Numbered from the stretch's first letter, positions 1 to 9,555 are shown. The stretch is 64,000 nucleotides of DNA from Phormidium tenue FACHB-1052 (GCF_014696675.1 NZ_JACJQN010000001.1:186001-250000); one strand, 5' to 3'. Translations and numbers: made by a program. Notes: a model not told the origin generated them from the sequence alone.

Positions 1-856
1 TGAGGTTTTGATCAGCATTGAGGTAGCCAATCACCTGGCCGTTTTCAAACAGCACCGAGCTTTTGCCGTAGTACAGCGTGGTAAACCCGTTTGAGGTGTA
101 TTGCTCTTGGCGGGTGGGGGTGCCCTGGAGCTGGAGCACGTCGGTTTCAGTTGCCCCTAGGGTCCAGCGGTTTTGGGGGGCGCTGACCGACACCACCACG
201 TCGCCATCGGCCAGTACCTGGAGGTTGCCGTCGGGGTTGTCGTACTGTTTCACGTAGCCGTTACGCAGCTCAACGATGCTGTTGCCGTAGCGCAGGGTTT
301 GCTGGCAGGCACCCTGGTACTGCATGGTTTGAGAGGGCGCTCCCTGAACGGCTGTGACTAGATCGCGATCGGAGCCTAGGGTCCAGTAGGTTTTGCGATC
401 GGGGGCGCGGCTGGCCCGGCTACCCACATTGCTTTGGGCGTACTGCAAATTACGCCCGTATTCGACCACCTTTTGTTTGGCCAGGGCCGCGTTGGCGCTG
501 CCGTTGGGCACCGATCGCATGTGGGCGATCGCCTGCTGCCAGAGAATCACTATCTCAGCCCACTCTTCGCGGAACTCTGCACTTTGAGTCAGCTCGGCTG
601 CTTTCATCGCCCGCTCGGATCCCTGGCGAAACGTGTCGCTGTTGGCGGAAACAGCCGCACGGGCGGGCAGCCATGACCAGGGGCGATCTTGAGGATTAAG
701 AAATATAAAGCCAGCGGCGACTCCGAGGCCTACCGACAGCCCGACCGCGCTCCAGGTCAGCCGTTCTCGCAGGGTTTGACCGGGTCGCCTGAGTACAAAA
801 CTGTAAAGAGTTTGAGGATTTTGCCCGTCTAGCTCAGGATGGCTACGTTTGGTCAT
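1..856 (-). CDS. membrane-anchored protein with two WTLG-type repeats (3' end outside window)
   Basis: An open frame runs from an ATG at 856 to the window edge, giving 285 residues with no stop, so the C-terminus is missing. Residues about 36-53 form one hydrophobic membrane segment. Residues 65-150 are polar and helical. Two similar modules follow, beginning WTLGSDRDLVTAVQGAP (about 158) and WTLGATETDVLQLQGTP (about 231). Each continues into a YGxSxVxFxNGxVxxY-like stretch. The domain arrangement looks like a single-pass anchor carrying small beta-rich repeats, distantly reminiscent of SmpA/BamE-like folds; that comparison is inference. No Shine-Dalgarno sequence is obvious before the ATG. 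Function is unknown. The gene diverges from recJ. Confidence 0.75.
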   Translation of the reverse strand, partial: MTKRSHPELDGQNPQTLYSFVLRRPGQTLRERLTWSAVGLSVGLGVAAGFIFLNPQDRPWSWLPARAAVSANSDTFRQGSERAMKAAELTQSAEFREEWAEIVILWQQAIAHMRSVPNGSANAALAKQKVVEYGRNLQYAQSNVGSRASRAPDRKTYWTLGSDRDLVTAVQGAPSQTMQYQGACQQTLRYGNSIVELRNGYVKQYDNPDGNLQVLADGDVVVSVSAPQNRWTLGATETDVLQLQGTPTRQEQYTSNGFTTLYYGKSSVLFENGQVIGYLNADQNL

Positions 857-1175
857 AGGGATTAAGGAGGAGTGAACAACCCCAGCACTAGTCTGTGGGC
901 CAAGGGCCACAACAGAGCTTGCCTGGAGCTTCCGTTAAGCATCAAAACCTAAAGAGATATGCAGACAATAGGGGAATAAAGTCCCAGGATAACGCTAGAG
1001 AGAACAGAATTAGTTATGGGTGTATTCGGCCAAACGAAGGAACCTTTAGCCTTCGCCCAAGCTATCTCACAAACCTAGACTATGTTTTTAGGCTTTCTGT
1101 AGTTTACGGAAGCTTCTTTAACTTGCCCGTCTGGGTCAAACTCTCACCACCACCTCCACTATTTTTTGATGCCCC
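857..1175. other. intergenic region between divergent genes
   Basis: This stretch of about 320 bases separates the minus-strand WTLG-repeat gene from recJ and must hold both promoters. It is more AT-rich than its flanks between about 940 and 1110. A frame of 145 codons (895-1332) crosses it but overlaps recJ in another frame and has no recognisable protein features. I see no RNA gene or clear hairpin. Confidence 0.5.
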
Positions 1176-3452
1176 ATGGATGCCCTACCGCTGCGCTGGA
1201 ACCTGCCTAAGGCGGATGCCGCCCCTGACAGCTGGGTGGAAACAGTTGCTCAGGCAACTCCAGGCACGACGACCTCCCGCTGGCTGGCCCAGGTGCTGTG
1301 GCAGCGACAGATTGGATTTACAGAGCCGCTAGAGGGCTGGCTAAATCCAGCGCTCTACCAGCCCACGCCCGCCAGCGCCCTGGGGCCAGCGATGGCGATC
1401 GCCGTCAGCCGCCTCCAGCAGGCGATCGCCACCGAGGAGAAAGTCGCGATCTGGGGAGACTTTGACGCCGACGGGGTGACTGCCACCGCCGTGCTGTGGG
1501 ATGGGCTGGGGCAGCTGATCCCCAAGGGCGATCGACTCACCTATTTCATCCCCAACCGCCTCAGCGAATCCCACGGGCTGTCGCGGCGAGGCCTCGACCA
1601 TTTGGCTGACTGGGGCGCAACATTGGTGGTGACCTGCGACACCGGCAGCACCAGCGGCGCTGAAATTGCCTACGCCAAAGCCCTGGGCCTGGAGGTAATT
1701 GTCACCGACCACCACACCCTACCAGAGGTCGATATTGGCGCGATCGCCTTGATCAACCCCCGCAGCCTACCGCCTGAGCATCCCCTAGCCACGCTGTCGG
1801 GGGTGGCAGTGGCCTACAAGCTGCTAGAGGGGCTGTACGCAGCGCTAGATTCTCCACCACCGCTACCGCTCGATCACGTGCTCGATCTAGTGGCCATTGG
1901 CCTGATTGCCGACCTGGTGGAGTTGCGGGGCGACTGTCGCTACCTGGCCCAGATCGGGCTGGCGCGCCTGCAAACCCAAACCCAGCCCAACCCACCTTAC
2001 CCACGACCGGGGCTGGCCGAGCTGCTGGCGTTGTGCAAGCGCACGGGCGATCGCCCCACCGATATTTCCTTTGGGCTGGGGCCGCGCATCAATGCGGTTA
2101 GCCGCATTCACGGCGACGCCAGCTTTTGTGTGGAGCTGTTGACCAGCCGCGATCGCGATAGTCAAGGACTGGCCCTCAAGGGCCAACACACCAAAACTCT
2201 AGCCTACGAGGCTGAACTGGCCAACACCCGCCGCAAAGCCCTCCAGCGCGACCTCTACGGCCAGGTGATGGCGCGGGTGGCCCAGGTCGATCTGGCCACC
2301 ACCCGCTGCCTGGTGCTGGCCGACGAGACCTGGCCTACCGGCATTTTGGGATTGGTCGCAGGGCAGGTGGCCCAGGCCCTTGGTCGTCCGACCATTCTGC
2401 TGCGAATTGACTCAGCCACTGAGGACGGCAGCCCAGGGCTGGCGCGGGGGTCGGCGCGATCGGTGGCAGGGCTCGATCTCTACCAACTATTTCAGGCGCA
2501 GTCGGCGCTGCTGACCGGCTTTGGCGGCCACCCCCTAGCGGCGGGGCTAACGCTGCCGGTGGAGCACATTGAGGTGCTGGCGGCGGCGCTCAACCGGATG
2601 GTGCGCGAGCAGTTGGGGGGCAACGGTGAGCCCCAGCCACAGATTCAGATCGATCTCACCGTGACGGTGGCGGATCTGGGGCAACCCCTGTTTCGCGAAC
2701 TCAAGTGGCTGGAGCCCTGCGGCATGGGCAACCCGGTGCCCAAACTGCTGCTTAGCAATGTCTGGTTTCAGAATGCCTTTCACAAGAAATTGCGCGATCG
2801 CCAAAACAAAGCGGTGAGCTTCATCAAGACCGAGTTTGAGCTGTGGGATGACGCCGCCGAGGCAGGCTTTCCGGGCGAGTGGTGGGGGCACTACCGCGAC
2901 GAACTGCCCCCAGGCCGCAGCGATGTCGTGGTCGAACTCGATTTCAACAGCCATACCGGCTACCACGTCAAGCTCATTGACGTACGACCCACTGCCGTAG
3001 GCCAGCCGGGTGCAGACCCAGGGCCGTCTAACTCCGTTCTCGACGGGTGGCAGCACGCCGCCCAAGCAAAGCTGCCCCTAGCCCTGGCCTTCTCTCAAGC
3101 GATCGATGACCTATCGCCGGGGGAGGTCTGGCAAGAGCTGGTGGGCTTAGCCAAGTACCTGGCTCGCACCCAAACCCCCGTGACGCGATCGCAGCTTAGC
3201 GATCGCCTGCGTCTTTCGCCCACCAGCCTGGCCCTGGGCTTAGCCGCCTTAGAAACCGCTGGCTTTGAGATCACTCCAGATTCGCACTCCCTAGCTGTCG
3301 CGGCCCCAGAGCAAGACATCCTGACAATTCAGTTTGATCCCGATCCCACAACGCCCACTCCCAGAGCGGTGCAACCGTTTCTCGACGTGCTGCAAGAGGA
3401 GCAATTTCGGCGTCGCTATTTTGCCCAGGTACCGGTGACCGCCCTTTCCTGA
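1176..3452 (+). CDS. recJ: single-stranded-DNA-specific exonuclease RecJ
   Basis: This 758-residue protein is the 5'-3' single-strand exonuclease used in recombination and mismatch or base-excision repair. The DHH phosphoesterase signatures are visible: DFDADG at 95-100, the DTGS element near 155-158, and TDHH at 177-180. GLGPRINAVSRI is the typical RecJ stretch before the DHHA1 part, which carries GGHPLAAG. An OB-fold-like region follows, and the last ~120 residues look like a winged-helix module (PVTRSQLSDRLRLSPTSL). The protein is longer than E. coli RecJ (577 aa), consistent with the extended cyanobacterial form. The ATG at 1176 gives an N-terminus (MDALPLRWNLP) like that of cyanobacterial RecJ. 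sfsA follows after 33 bases. Confidence 0.95.
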   Translation: MDALPLRWNLPKADAAPDSWVETVAQATPGTTTSRWLAQVLWQRQIGFTEPLEGWLNPALYQPTPASALGPAMAIAVSRLQQAIATEEKVAIWGDFDADGVTATAVLWDGLGQLIPKGDRLTYFIPNRLSESHGLSRRGLDHLADWGATLVVTCDTGSTSGAEIAYAKALGLEVIVTDHHTLPEVDIGAIALINPRSLPPEHPLATLSGVAVAYKLLEGLYAALDSPPPLPLDHVLDLVAIGLIADLVELRGDCRYLAQIGLARLQTQTQPNPPYPRPGLAELLALCKRTGDRPTDISFGLGPRINAVSRIHGDASFCVELLTSRDRDSQGLALKGQHTKTLAYEAELANTRRKALQRDLYGQVMARVAQVDLATTRCLVLADETWPTGILGLVAGQVAQALGRPTILLRIDSATEDGSPGLARGSARSVAGLDLYQLFQAQSALLTGFGGHPLAAGLTLPVEHIEVLAAALNRMVREQLGGNGEPQPQIQIDLTVTVADLGQPLFRELKWLEPCGMGNPVPKLLLSNVWFQNAFHKKLRDRQNKAVSFIKTEFELWDDAAEAGFPGEWWGHYRDELPPGRSDVVVELDFNSHTGYHVKLIDVRPTAVGQPGADPGPSNSVLDGWQHAAQAKLPLALAFSQAIDDLSPGEVWQELVGLAKYLARTQTPVTRSQLSDRLRLSPTSLALGLAALETAGFEITPDSHSLAVAAPEQDILTIQFDPDPTTPTPRAVQPFLDVLQEEQFRRRYFAQVPVTALS

Positions 3453-3485
3453 TAGGGTGAGCACTGCCCACCATTTCCCGCCGTC

Positions 3486-4217
3486 ATGCCAGCCGACTGG
3501 TTCTATCCGTTTCCACCCCTGATCGAGGGCACCGTACTCAAGCGCTACAAGCGATTCTTTGTCGATATTGAGCTAGAGACCGGCGAGGTGATTGTTGCCC
3601 ACTGCCCCAACACCGGCCCCATGACCGGGGTGTACCACATTGGTGGACGAGCCCTGGTTTCCTACAACCCCAGCCCTAGGCGCAAGCTGGCCTACACCTG
3701 GGAACTGACAGAAGTGCGCGACACGGTGCCCACCTGGGCCGGAGTCAACACGGCGCTGCCCAATCGGGTGGTAAAGTCGCTGCTGGAGGCGCGGCAAATT
3801 CCAGAGCTGGGCGACTACACCACCATTCGGCCCGAGGTGCGCTACGGCGGCGACGGCAAAAGCCGAATCGATTTTGTCCTTTCTGGGGAGAATACGGCTC
3901 CTGTTACCTATGTTGAGGTCAAAAACACCACCTGGGCCAAGGGCAACCTGGCGCTGTTTCCCGATACAGTGACCACTCGCGGCCAAAAGCATTTAAGGGA
4001 GTTGGCGGCACTGGTTCCCGAAACCCAGGCGGCGATGCTGTACTTCATTAACCGGGGCGACTGCACTGACTTTGCCCCCGGAGACGAGGCCGACCCTACC
4101 TATGGCCTGCTGCTGCGCGAAGCTATGGCAAAGGGTGTCCAGATTCTGCCCTGCCGATTTGAGATAACTCCCGCTGGGCTGCGATACCTAGGTTTGGCGA
4201 CTCTGCGGCTGCATTGA
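3486..4217 (+). CDS. sfsA: sugar fermentation stimulation protein SfsA homologue
   Basis: This 243-residue protein matches SfsA in length and pattern. It has an N-terminal OB-fold-like part (GTVLKRYKRFFVDIEL, then HCPNTGPMTG) and a C-terminal nuclease-like part with IDFVL and YVEVKNTTW, followed by FPDTVTTRGQKHLREL. The D and ExK pattern recalls a restriction-nuclease-like core. In E. coli the protein was linked to maltose metabolism and DNA binding; its exact role is not settled. It lies 33 bases downstream of recJ on the same strand, so co-transcription is plausible. The start ATG at 3486 gives the usual N-terminal length. Confidence 0.93.
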   Translation: MPADWFYPFPPLIEGTVLKRYKRFFVDIELETGEVIVAHCPNTGPMTGVYHIGGRALVSYNPSPRRKLAYTWELTEVRDTVPTWAGVNTALPNRVVKSLLEARQIPELGDYTTIRPEVRYGGDGKSRIDFVLSGENTAPVTYVEVKNTTWAKGNLALFPDTVTTRGQKHLRELAALVPETQAAMLYFINRGDCTDFAPGDEADPTYGLLLREAMAKGVQILPCRFEITPAGLRYLGLATLRLH

Positions 4218-4273
4218 GGCCGTTATAGGGCGTAAGTTTCAAGGTTATGCCCTGTACTCTACGCCCTGGATCT

Positions 4274-5011
4274 CTAGCGGGCCGAGTAGGTGAGCGATCG
4301 CCAGGCAAAGTGAGGCAATGCCAGCATTCGCCGCCAGCGCCAGGGCTCTTTGTAGAGGCGGTAGAGCCATTCGAGGTGGTTGTTGCACATCCACTCGGGG
4401 GCGCGAGACTTAACCCCGGCCCAGATATCAAAGCTGCCGCCCACGCCAATCCATACGCTGTTGGGGCAGAGGTAGCGGTGGTCGCGAATCCACAGTTCCT
4501 GGCGAGGAACACCCATGCCGACCAAAATCACGCTGGGCTGGAGCTGCTCTAGATGGCGCAAAAACTCAGGCTGATCGGTTGGCCCCAGGTAGCCGTGCTG
4601 GGTGCCTACCACCTTTAGCCCAGCTACCTGGCGCTGCCAATACATCGCGGCGCGATCGGCCACGCCGGGTACACCGCCATACATAAAGACCGTTTCTTGG
4701 GGGGAGATGCGCTTGAGTACGGTGGCGGCCAGCTCAATACCTGGCGCTCGCTCTATCCGCTGCCCTTTGGTGCGAAAGTAGAGCACGACCCCCGCCCCAT
4801 CGGGAATAACGAGTTCGGCATTGACAATGACCTGGCGCAGATCGGGGTTTTGGTCGGCCTGCATGGCCATTTCGGCATTTAGGGTGACCACGTGAGCCCC
4901 ACAGCCCTGACGATACTGAGCGATGAGCCAGTCTGCATAGTCGGTTCGCCAGTGAACGGGCAATCCCATCACCTGCAAGACTTCTGGTGCATTTGACCGT
5001 GCCAACACCAT
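4274..5011 (-). CDS. WecG/TagA/CpsF-family glycosyltransferase
   Basis: This GT26-family enzyme transfers a sugar, typically N-acetylmannosamine(uronic acid), onto a lipid-linked intermediate of surface polysaccharide synthesis. Family hallmarks are visible: HVVTLNAEMAMQA, VIPDGAGVVLYFR, the FMYGG nucleotide region, VGMGVPRQELWI and IGVGGSFDIWAG, followed by the basic LEWLYRLYKEPWRWRRM tail. The frame can start at a TTG at 5026, but the ATG at 5011 has AAGG five bases upstream and is preferred, giving 245 residues. It is convergent with sfsA. The acceptor and donor cannot be told from the sequence. It is separate from the larger glycan cluster at 32904-40663. Confidence 0.9.
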   Translation of the reverse strand: MVLARSNAPEVLQVMGLPVHWRTDYADWLIAQYRQGCGAHVVTLNAEMAMQADQNPDLRQVIVNAELVIPDGAGVVLYFRTKGQRIERAPGIELAATVLKRISPQETVFMYGGVPGVADRAAMYWQRQVAGLKVVGTQHGYLGPTDQPEFLRHLEQLQPSVILVGMGVPRQELWIRDHRYLCPNSVWIGVGGSFDIWAGVKSRAPEWMCNNHLEWLYRLYKEPWRWRRMLALPHFAWRSLTYSAR

Positions 5012-5160
5012 GACCACCTTCCCCAACTCAATTGTGGGCGCTAAACCGCTGAGTGTCTGTCTTCAGCGCTCGGGCTTGGCCCCTGTGCGCATTAACCATA
5101 GAAGACCATACCTCGAAACTGAATCAATGTGTTGCATTTCTCAACGTCGAGGCAGAGGCT

Positions 5161-5817
5161 TTAATTTGTGGCGTCAGCCAGTTCGCCCAAGGTCTCTAAA
5201 GCTCTACAGGCGCGGGCTTGTACAGCAGGAGTTTCATCGTGGTGAAAGGACTGCTGAAGACAGGCCAGGATCGGTGGCTTTTGAGTTTCAGGCTCCGCTA
5301 AAGCTTTTGCTAAACCTTCTAACGAAGCCATTGCGGCATAGCGCACTACCCATTCCGGGTCTTGGGCCGCTCCAATTAATACGCCAAGCACCGCTTGTTG
5401 AGATAAAGCCGCTTTGTCGGCGGGCAGCTTAGCCCAGTCGATGGTGCCCAATCCCCGGACTGCGGCACGGCGCACGCTCAGGGCAAAATCTCCTTTGGCC
5501 GTTTCTAGCAGCACGGGCAGGGCGCGGGGGTCGCCGATTAGAGCGACGGCCCGAATGGCCCAGGCCCTAGCGCCGTAGTTGTAGCCATCAATTTGTTCTA
5601 ACAGCGCAGGCACAGCGTCTTGCCCCAGGGTCACCAGCCCATCGACTGCGGCCACCGCAGCACCAGGATTGTTGTACCCCAGCACGGTAATTAGTGCAGG
5701 AATGGCGGCGACATCTTTCGCCGCCGCTAGCTGGTGAACCGCAACCACCATTGCGCCCTTAGAATCAGCGGTTTCAACCGCCCGAACTAGCTCTGCTACT
5801 GTCGCACCCACAACCAA
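5161..5817 (-). CDS. cpcF: phycocyanobilin lyase subunit CpcF
   Basis: CpcF is the smaller subunit of the CpcE/CpcF heterodimer that attaches phycocyanobilin to Cys84 of CpcA. The 218 residues are HEAT-like repeats; NNPGAAVAAVDGLV and GDFALSVRRAAVRGLGTIDW are characteristic of CpcF rather than of generic HEAT proteins. No in-frame ATG follows the upstream TGA. TTG at 5817, five bases after GGAG, or GTG at 5811 is the likely start. It is the last gene of the minus-strand cpc operon, 58 bases after cpcE. Position and sequence exclude a stand-alone NblB-type HEAT protein. No clear terminator was seen between it and the next gene. Confidence 0.92.
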   Translation of the reverse strand: MVVGATVAELVRAVETADSKGAMVVAVHQLAAAKDVAAIPALITVLGYNNPGAAVAAVDGLVTLGQDAVPALLEQIDGYNYGARAWAIRAVALIGDPRALPVLLETAKGDFALSVRRAAVRGLGTIDWAKLPADKAALSQQAVLGVLIGAAQDPEWVVRYAAMASLEGLAKALAEPETQKPPILACLQQSFHHDETPAVQARACRALETLGELADATN

Positions 5818-5875
5818 CTGTTCTCCAGCCCTGGTGATACCTAATCAATTCGTCTTTGCTGCCATGCCCTCGGCA

Positions 5876-6709
5876 CTACAGCAGTTCGTCCATTAGCAAC
5901 AATACCTGGCGGGCTTCGTCGGTCAAGCCACGTTGGGGAAACTCGGTCTGCCGCAGGTGAGTTTCTAAAACGCCCTGGAGGGCTATTAGTTTGAGGCTGT
6001 TTTCGGCCTGGGTGGCGGCGATAGGTTGGGCGGCAGGTAGGTATCCGATCGCACCCAAATCCATCATGGCCGATCGCCGCAGCTGGAGGTTGGGCTCTTG
6101 CAGACGCTGCACCAGGCGATCGCAGTAGGTCGCCTGCCCCGTTAGCTGGTAGAGGGCACGGGTGGCGGCATTTTGCACCTGGGCCACCTCGTGCTCTAAA
6201 AACGGGGTGATTTCGTCTACGGCATCGGTAGCGCCCAGGGTGCCGAGAGCCTCTAGCACCGCGTTGTAGGGCTGCACCAGGTGGGGTTTATCGGGCACAG
6301 CCACCGCAGCGGCGACCCCGCCCGCCAGCAGCGATTGCAGCGCTGGAATCGCCTGGGGATCGCCCAGGGACTCTAGCGCCTGGGCGGCGGACTCGCGCAC
6401 GTAGTAGTCGTCGCAACCGAGACATTGAATCAGCGCCGGAACCACGGTGCGATCGCCCAGCTTACCCAGTGCCCGAGCGGCATTGCGACGCAGCGGGTAT
6501 CCCCCGTCGGGGGCGCGATCGCCCTCATCCTCAAGGGCTAACACCAGAGCGGCGATCGCCTCGGGCTGGGTCACGCGAAAGCGACCCAGCCACCAGGCAG
6601 CGTAATAGCGCAGCCCGGTATCGGCAGTTTGACGCAGGTTTTCAATAGCCTGATCCACCGTCAGGGATTCTCCCTCGGCATTGACCAACTGCTGCGGATC
6701 CTGTGCCAT
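5876..6709 (-). CDS. cpcE: phycocyanobilin lyase subunit CpcE
   Basis: CpcE is the larger subunit of the phycocyanin alpha-84 lyase. The protein has 277 residues, as usual for CpcE. HEAT-like repeats fill most of it, with family stretches LRYYAAWWLGRFRV near residue 33, PLRRNAARALGKLGDRTVVPALIQCLG and DYYVRESAAQALESLGDP. It sits between cpcD and cpcF in the conserved order cpcD-cpcE-cpcF. PecE is the main alternative. PecE would be expected beside pecBA, whereas this operon encodes ordinary phycocyanin subunits, so CpcE is the better call. Confidence 0.94.
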   Translation of the reverse strand: MAQDPQQLVNAEGESLTVDQAIENLRQTADTGLRYYAAWWLGRFRVTQPEAIAALVLALEDEGDRAPDGGYPLRRNAARALGKLGDRTVVPALIQCLGCDDYYVRESAAQALESLGDPQAIPALQSLLAGGVAAAVAVPDKPHLVQPYNAVLEALGTLGATDAVDEITPFLEHEVAQVQNAATRALYQLTGQATYCDRLVQRLQEPNLQLRRSAMMDLGAIGYLPAAQPIAATQAENSLKLIALQGVLETHLRQTEFPQRGLTDEARQVLLLMDELL

Positions 6710-6748
6710 ACCTCAGTACGTCTCCAGCATTTCAGACCTGCTCTCGGC

Positions 6749-6973
6749 TCAATCGGCTGACAAAGGCTGAATGCTGACTATTTTGCCACCCATACGGGTA
6801 ATGCGCTGCATTTCTTCGTTCATCCGGCTGTAGGGCACCTTAATAAAGGTGCTGCCGCTCTGACGAATGGGGTAGTTGTTTTGGTCGGTGGTCTCGTTTT
6901 GGCGCAGCCCCTCAACCTCATAGAGAAAAATGCGGTTAGTAGTCTGGCTGCCAAAGGCGTTTTGAGCGAGCAT
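6749..6973 (-). CDS. cpcD: phycobilisome rod-capping linker CpcD
   Basis: This small linker of 74 residues caps the outer end of phycocyanin rods and limits rod length. It is one CpcD domain: RIFLYEVEGLRQ, then a polar loop and GSTFIKVPYSRMNEEMQRITRMGGKIVSI, which is close to the family consensus. The ATG at 6973 follows an AGGAGA element by eight bases. It lies between cpcC2 and cpcE, as in many cyanobacteria. The C-terminal ends of both CpcC proteins encoded upstream carry related CpcD domains. Confidence 0.95.
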   Translation of the reverse strand: MLAQNAFGSQTTNRIFLYEVEGLRQNETTDQNNYPIRQSGSTFIKVPYSRMNEEMQRITRMGGKIVSIQPLSAD

Positions 6974-7069
6974 AGGAAACTCTCCTGGTCGTTGCGAGAT
7001 CTCGTCGAATGCGGCATTTCACACATCACTGGCGCATTCTCTAATGAATGCGCCAGTGATGCCATGTAA

Positions 7070-7945
7070 TTAGAGGCTGGCAGCGGTAACGCTGGTTACC
7101 CGACCACCCTGCTTATGAATCTGCTGAAGCTTGGCAGACAGCTGCTCGTAGGGCACCAGGTAGGCGGTGTTGATGCGCCGTACCTTGGGATAGCGGGGCA
7201 GGTTGGCCCCAACCACCTCAATCCGGTAGACCTTACCAGCACCGGCACCGTAGGGGGTAGACCCACCTAGAGCCTGGCTGGGGGTGGTCAGCTTGTTGGC
7301 CTGAGCCGACCAGCCCGCCGCCGCACTGGTGGGGCTGATGATCGAAGAGGAGGTGTTGCGACCCAGCTCTCCCGCTAGGCGCGACTTTTTGCCGCCCGCC
7401 TGGGAAGTGTCACTGGTGGCGTAGCCCCGATACATTTGGAACATCCGGGTAAAGCCCACCGAACGCTGCCCCGCTTGATAGACAAAGCTGCGGTAGTAGG
7501 GCACTACGCTGTCGCCAAAGTTAGCCTGGTACTCTTCGCTGTCGATGAACGAGTCAACATCAGCATCGTAGCCCTGGGTCTCGTAGCGATCGAGGTGGTC
7601 AACCACCTCAGACTCATCGTAGACGGCGCGACCGAGCAGGTGCTTGGTGTGCAGCTCAATCACGCGGGTTTGGAAATTGCCGTAGAAGAATTTTTCTTTG
7701 TAGAGCTCGGACTTGGCCACAGCCCGCACAAAATCGCGCACGCTGATATAGCCATTCTTGAGCAGCGACTCGGCACCGACTAGGCGCTCAGATTTCATCA
7801 AGTAATCGTTACCCAACAGCTGGCGATACACGGCCCGGATGACCACATCGGCATCGTCGGGAGTCCAGTTGGCACGCAGCTCTACGGGCAGGGTTTCATC
7901 GAACGCAGCGGTCCCCAAACGGGATGCTGCCGTTGTAATAGGCAC
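7070..7945 (-). CDS. cpcC2: phycocyanin-associated rod linker CpcC (second copy, distal)
   Basis: This 291-residue rod linker joins phycocyanin hexamers. The N-terminal PBS-linker domain (about residues 15-165) contains [49 protein letters not shown] and [13 protein letters not shown] Ser/Thr/Ala/Gly-rich hinge (about 185-235) leads to a C-terminal CpcD domain ([19 protein letters not shown], then [20 protein letters not shown]). Translation starts at GTG 7945, eight bases after a strong AAGGAGG. It lies downstream of another CpcC gene, so rods probably have at least three discs. The numbering C1/C2 follows gene order, not tested position in the rod. Confidence 0.93.
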   Translation of the reverse strand: MPITTAASRLGTAAFDETLPVELRANWTPDDADVVIRAVYRQLLGNDYLMKSERLVGAESLLKNGYISVRDFVRAVAKSELYKEKFFYGNFQTRVIELHTKHLLGRAVYDESEVVDHLDRYETQGYDADVDSFIDSEEYQANFGDSVVPYYRSFVYQAGQRSVGFTRMFQMYRGYATSDTSQAGGKKSRLAGELGRNTSSSIISPTSAAAGWSAQANKLTTPSQALGGSTPYGAGAGKVYRIEVVGANLPRYPKVRRINTAYLVPYEQLSAKLQQIHKQGGRVTSVTAASL

Positions 7946-8148
7946 AGGATTATCCTCCTTATCAACACAGTGAGCGTGAGCTCAATCTACACAGGCAGAA
8001 TAAAAGAATGGCGCAGTACTCAAGTTAGGTCTCCTTGGAGAGAGCAAGCTAAGGCCTAAACCCAGCCAACTCCACCCCGAGGAGATACCAACGCGGCCTG
8101 CAAAAGCAAGACCAAGCACTCCGCCATATGAGGTATTAAAGCCGCAGC

Positions 8149-8964
8149 CTAGGCCAGGTCGACTTTAGTTACCCGACCGCCGGAGCGGTTAACTTGTTGA
8201 AGTTTGCGAGACAGCTGCTCGTAGGGCACCAAAAACTCGGTGCAGGTGCGACGCACCTGGGGGCGACCCGGCACGGTGGCCTGGGTAACTCGCACCCGAT
8301 AGAGCTTCTCGCGATCGCCCCCAGATCCGCCTACAATAGCGGCTCCAGTAGCTCCTCTGCCCACGGGCGACGAAGAGTTTTTGGCGATTTCAGACACGAG
8401 CTGAGAGCGAATGCCTCCCTGGACGCGATCGCTAGTGCCGTAGCCCCGATAGAGCTGAAAGAAGCGGGTAAATCCGACCGTCTTTTGGCTCCGCTGGGTG
8501 AGGTGGCCACGATAGTAGGGAACTACATTGTCCCCAAAGTTATCGCGGTACTCTTGGGAATCAATATAGGAATTGATTTCCGCTGCGTAGCCATCGGTGT
8601 TATAAAGGTCGGTATGAAAGGCGATTTCGTCCTGGCCGTAGGGCGCCCGACCTAGCAGGTGCTTATAGTTCAGCTCGATAAAGCGATTCTGTGGCCCGCT
8701 CAGGAAAAACTTATCCCGATAGAGGTCAGACAGGGCCAAAGCCCGCACAAAATCTCGAACTGAAATAGCTCCCTGCCGTAGCAAAGACTCGGCGCTGGTA
8801 TTGCGCTCGCTAGCCATAATGTACTGGTTGCCAAAGACCTGACGGTAAGCAGCACGAATTACTGCCTCCACATCGCCTTCGACCCAGTTAGGCCGCAGCT
8901 CTACCCGCATCGACTCATCGTAGGGCGAAACGCCAAGGCGTCCCGCCGCAGTGGTTACTGCCAT
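8149..8964 (-). CDS. cpcC1: phycocyanin-associated rod linker CpcC (first copy)
   Basis: This 271-residue rod linker has an N-terminal PBS-linker domain with [49 protein letters not shown] and [13 protein letters not shown] short hinge and a C-terminal CpcD domain ([19 protein letters not shown]) follow. The frame is open back to 9012, but the ATG at 8964 follows AAGGAGG closely and gives the standard N-terminus [11 protein letters not shown]. It lies about 100 bases after cpcA, behind a small stem-loop. It is clearly paralogous to the second linker at 7070-7945 and has a shorter hinge. Confidence 0.94.
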   Translation of the reverse strand: MAVTTAAGRLGVSPYDESMRVELRPNWVEGDVEAVIRAAYRQVFGNQYIMASERNTSAESLLRQGAISVRDFVRALALSDLYRDKFFLSGPQNRFIELNYKHLLGRAPYGQDEIAFHTDLYNTDGYAAEINSYIDSQEYRDNFGDNVVPYYRGHLTQRSQKTVGFTRFFQLYRGYGTSDRVQGGIRSQLVSEIAKNSSSPVGRGATGAAIVGGSGGDREKLYRVRVTQATVPGRPQVRRTCTEFLVPYEQLSRKLQQVNRSGGRVTKVDLA

Positions 8965-9042
8965 GGTTGCCTCCTTGGGCGTGTATAGATACAACAATGC
9001 CCGGAGCAGCAAACAATCGCTAACAATGCGCTAACAACTGTC

Positions 9043-9056
9043 TGCCCCTCCGGGCA
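9043..9056 (-). terminator. small stem-loop after cpcA
   Basis: TGCCC and GGGCA pair around a four-base loop in the gap between cpcA and the first linker gene. It has no T-run. A hairpin here fits the known segmented cpcBA transcripts of cyanobacteria, in which cpcBA mRNA is far more abundant than the linker mRNA. Whether it acts as a leaky terminator or an RNA-stabilising end is inference. Confidence 0.4.
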
Positions 9057-9066
9057 AATGGCCAAC

Positions 9067-9555
9067 CTAGCTTAGAGCGTTGATGGCGTAGTCGATGTAG
9101 GAGTTGGCTTCGGTAGCTGCATCGCCAGACAGACCGTGGTTAGCTTTGACGTACTTCAGAGCTTCCACATACCAGCTGGGGGACAGTTCGAAGGTGCTGT
9201 TGATCTCGTCGAGACCAGCAACCAGGTACTCATCCATAGGGCCAGTACCGCCAGCTACGCAGCAGTAGGTGACCATGCGAACGTAGTAGCCGATGTCGCG
9301 GGCGCACTTGTTTTTGCCACGCTCGTCAGAAGCGTAGTTAGCCCCCTGCATTTGGGTGGTGTAGGGGAACTTGTTGTACACAGCTTGAGCAGCGCCGCTG
9401 ACTAGAGAATCAGCTTTGTTGGTCAGAGCTTTAGCAGCTTCTAGACCAGCGGTGGCTTGGCGTAGACGACCAAAAGCAACTTGTAGCTCAGAAGCGCTCA
9501 GAAAGCGACCCTGAGAATCGGCTGCTGCAACAGCTTCGGTTAATGGGGTTTTCAT
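9067..9555 (-). CDS. cpcA: C-phycocyanin alpha subunit
   Basis: This is the alpha subunit of phycocyanin, the main rod light-harvesting pigment protein. It has the standard 162 residues. Cys84, the site of phycocyanobilin attachment by CpcE/CpcF, lies in [11 protein letters not shown]. Other family stretches are [20 protein letters not shown] and [16 protein letters not shown]. The start ATG at 9555 follows AAGGAG. It lies 98 bases after cpcB. One bilin cysteine and the FLSASELQ start separate it from phycoerythrocyanin alpha and allophycocyanin. Confidence 0.97.
   Translation of the reverse strand: MKTPLTEAVAAADSQGRFLSASELQVAFGRLRQATAGLEAAKALTNKADSLVSGAAQAVYNKFPYTTQMQGANYASDERGKNKCARDIGYYVRMVTYCCVAGGTGPMDEYLVAGLDEINSTFELSPSWYVEALKYVKANHGLSGDAATEANSYIDYAINALS

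Noticed and set aside
895-1332. 145-codon plus-strand frame before recJ
   Set aside because: It overlaps recJ in another frame, has low-complexity and basic composition late on, and shows no protein motif.
2547-3065. 172-codon minus-strand frame inside recJ
   Set aside because: It is a shadow of recJ, which has strong domain evidence across the whole interval.
5161-6709. PecE/PecF-type isomerase-lyase instead of CpcE/CpcF
   Set aside because: The operon encodes ordinary phycocyanin subunits with the cpcD-cpcE-cpcF order. No pec genes are present and the sequence stretches fit CpcE/CpcF.
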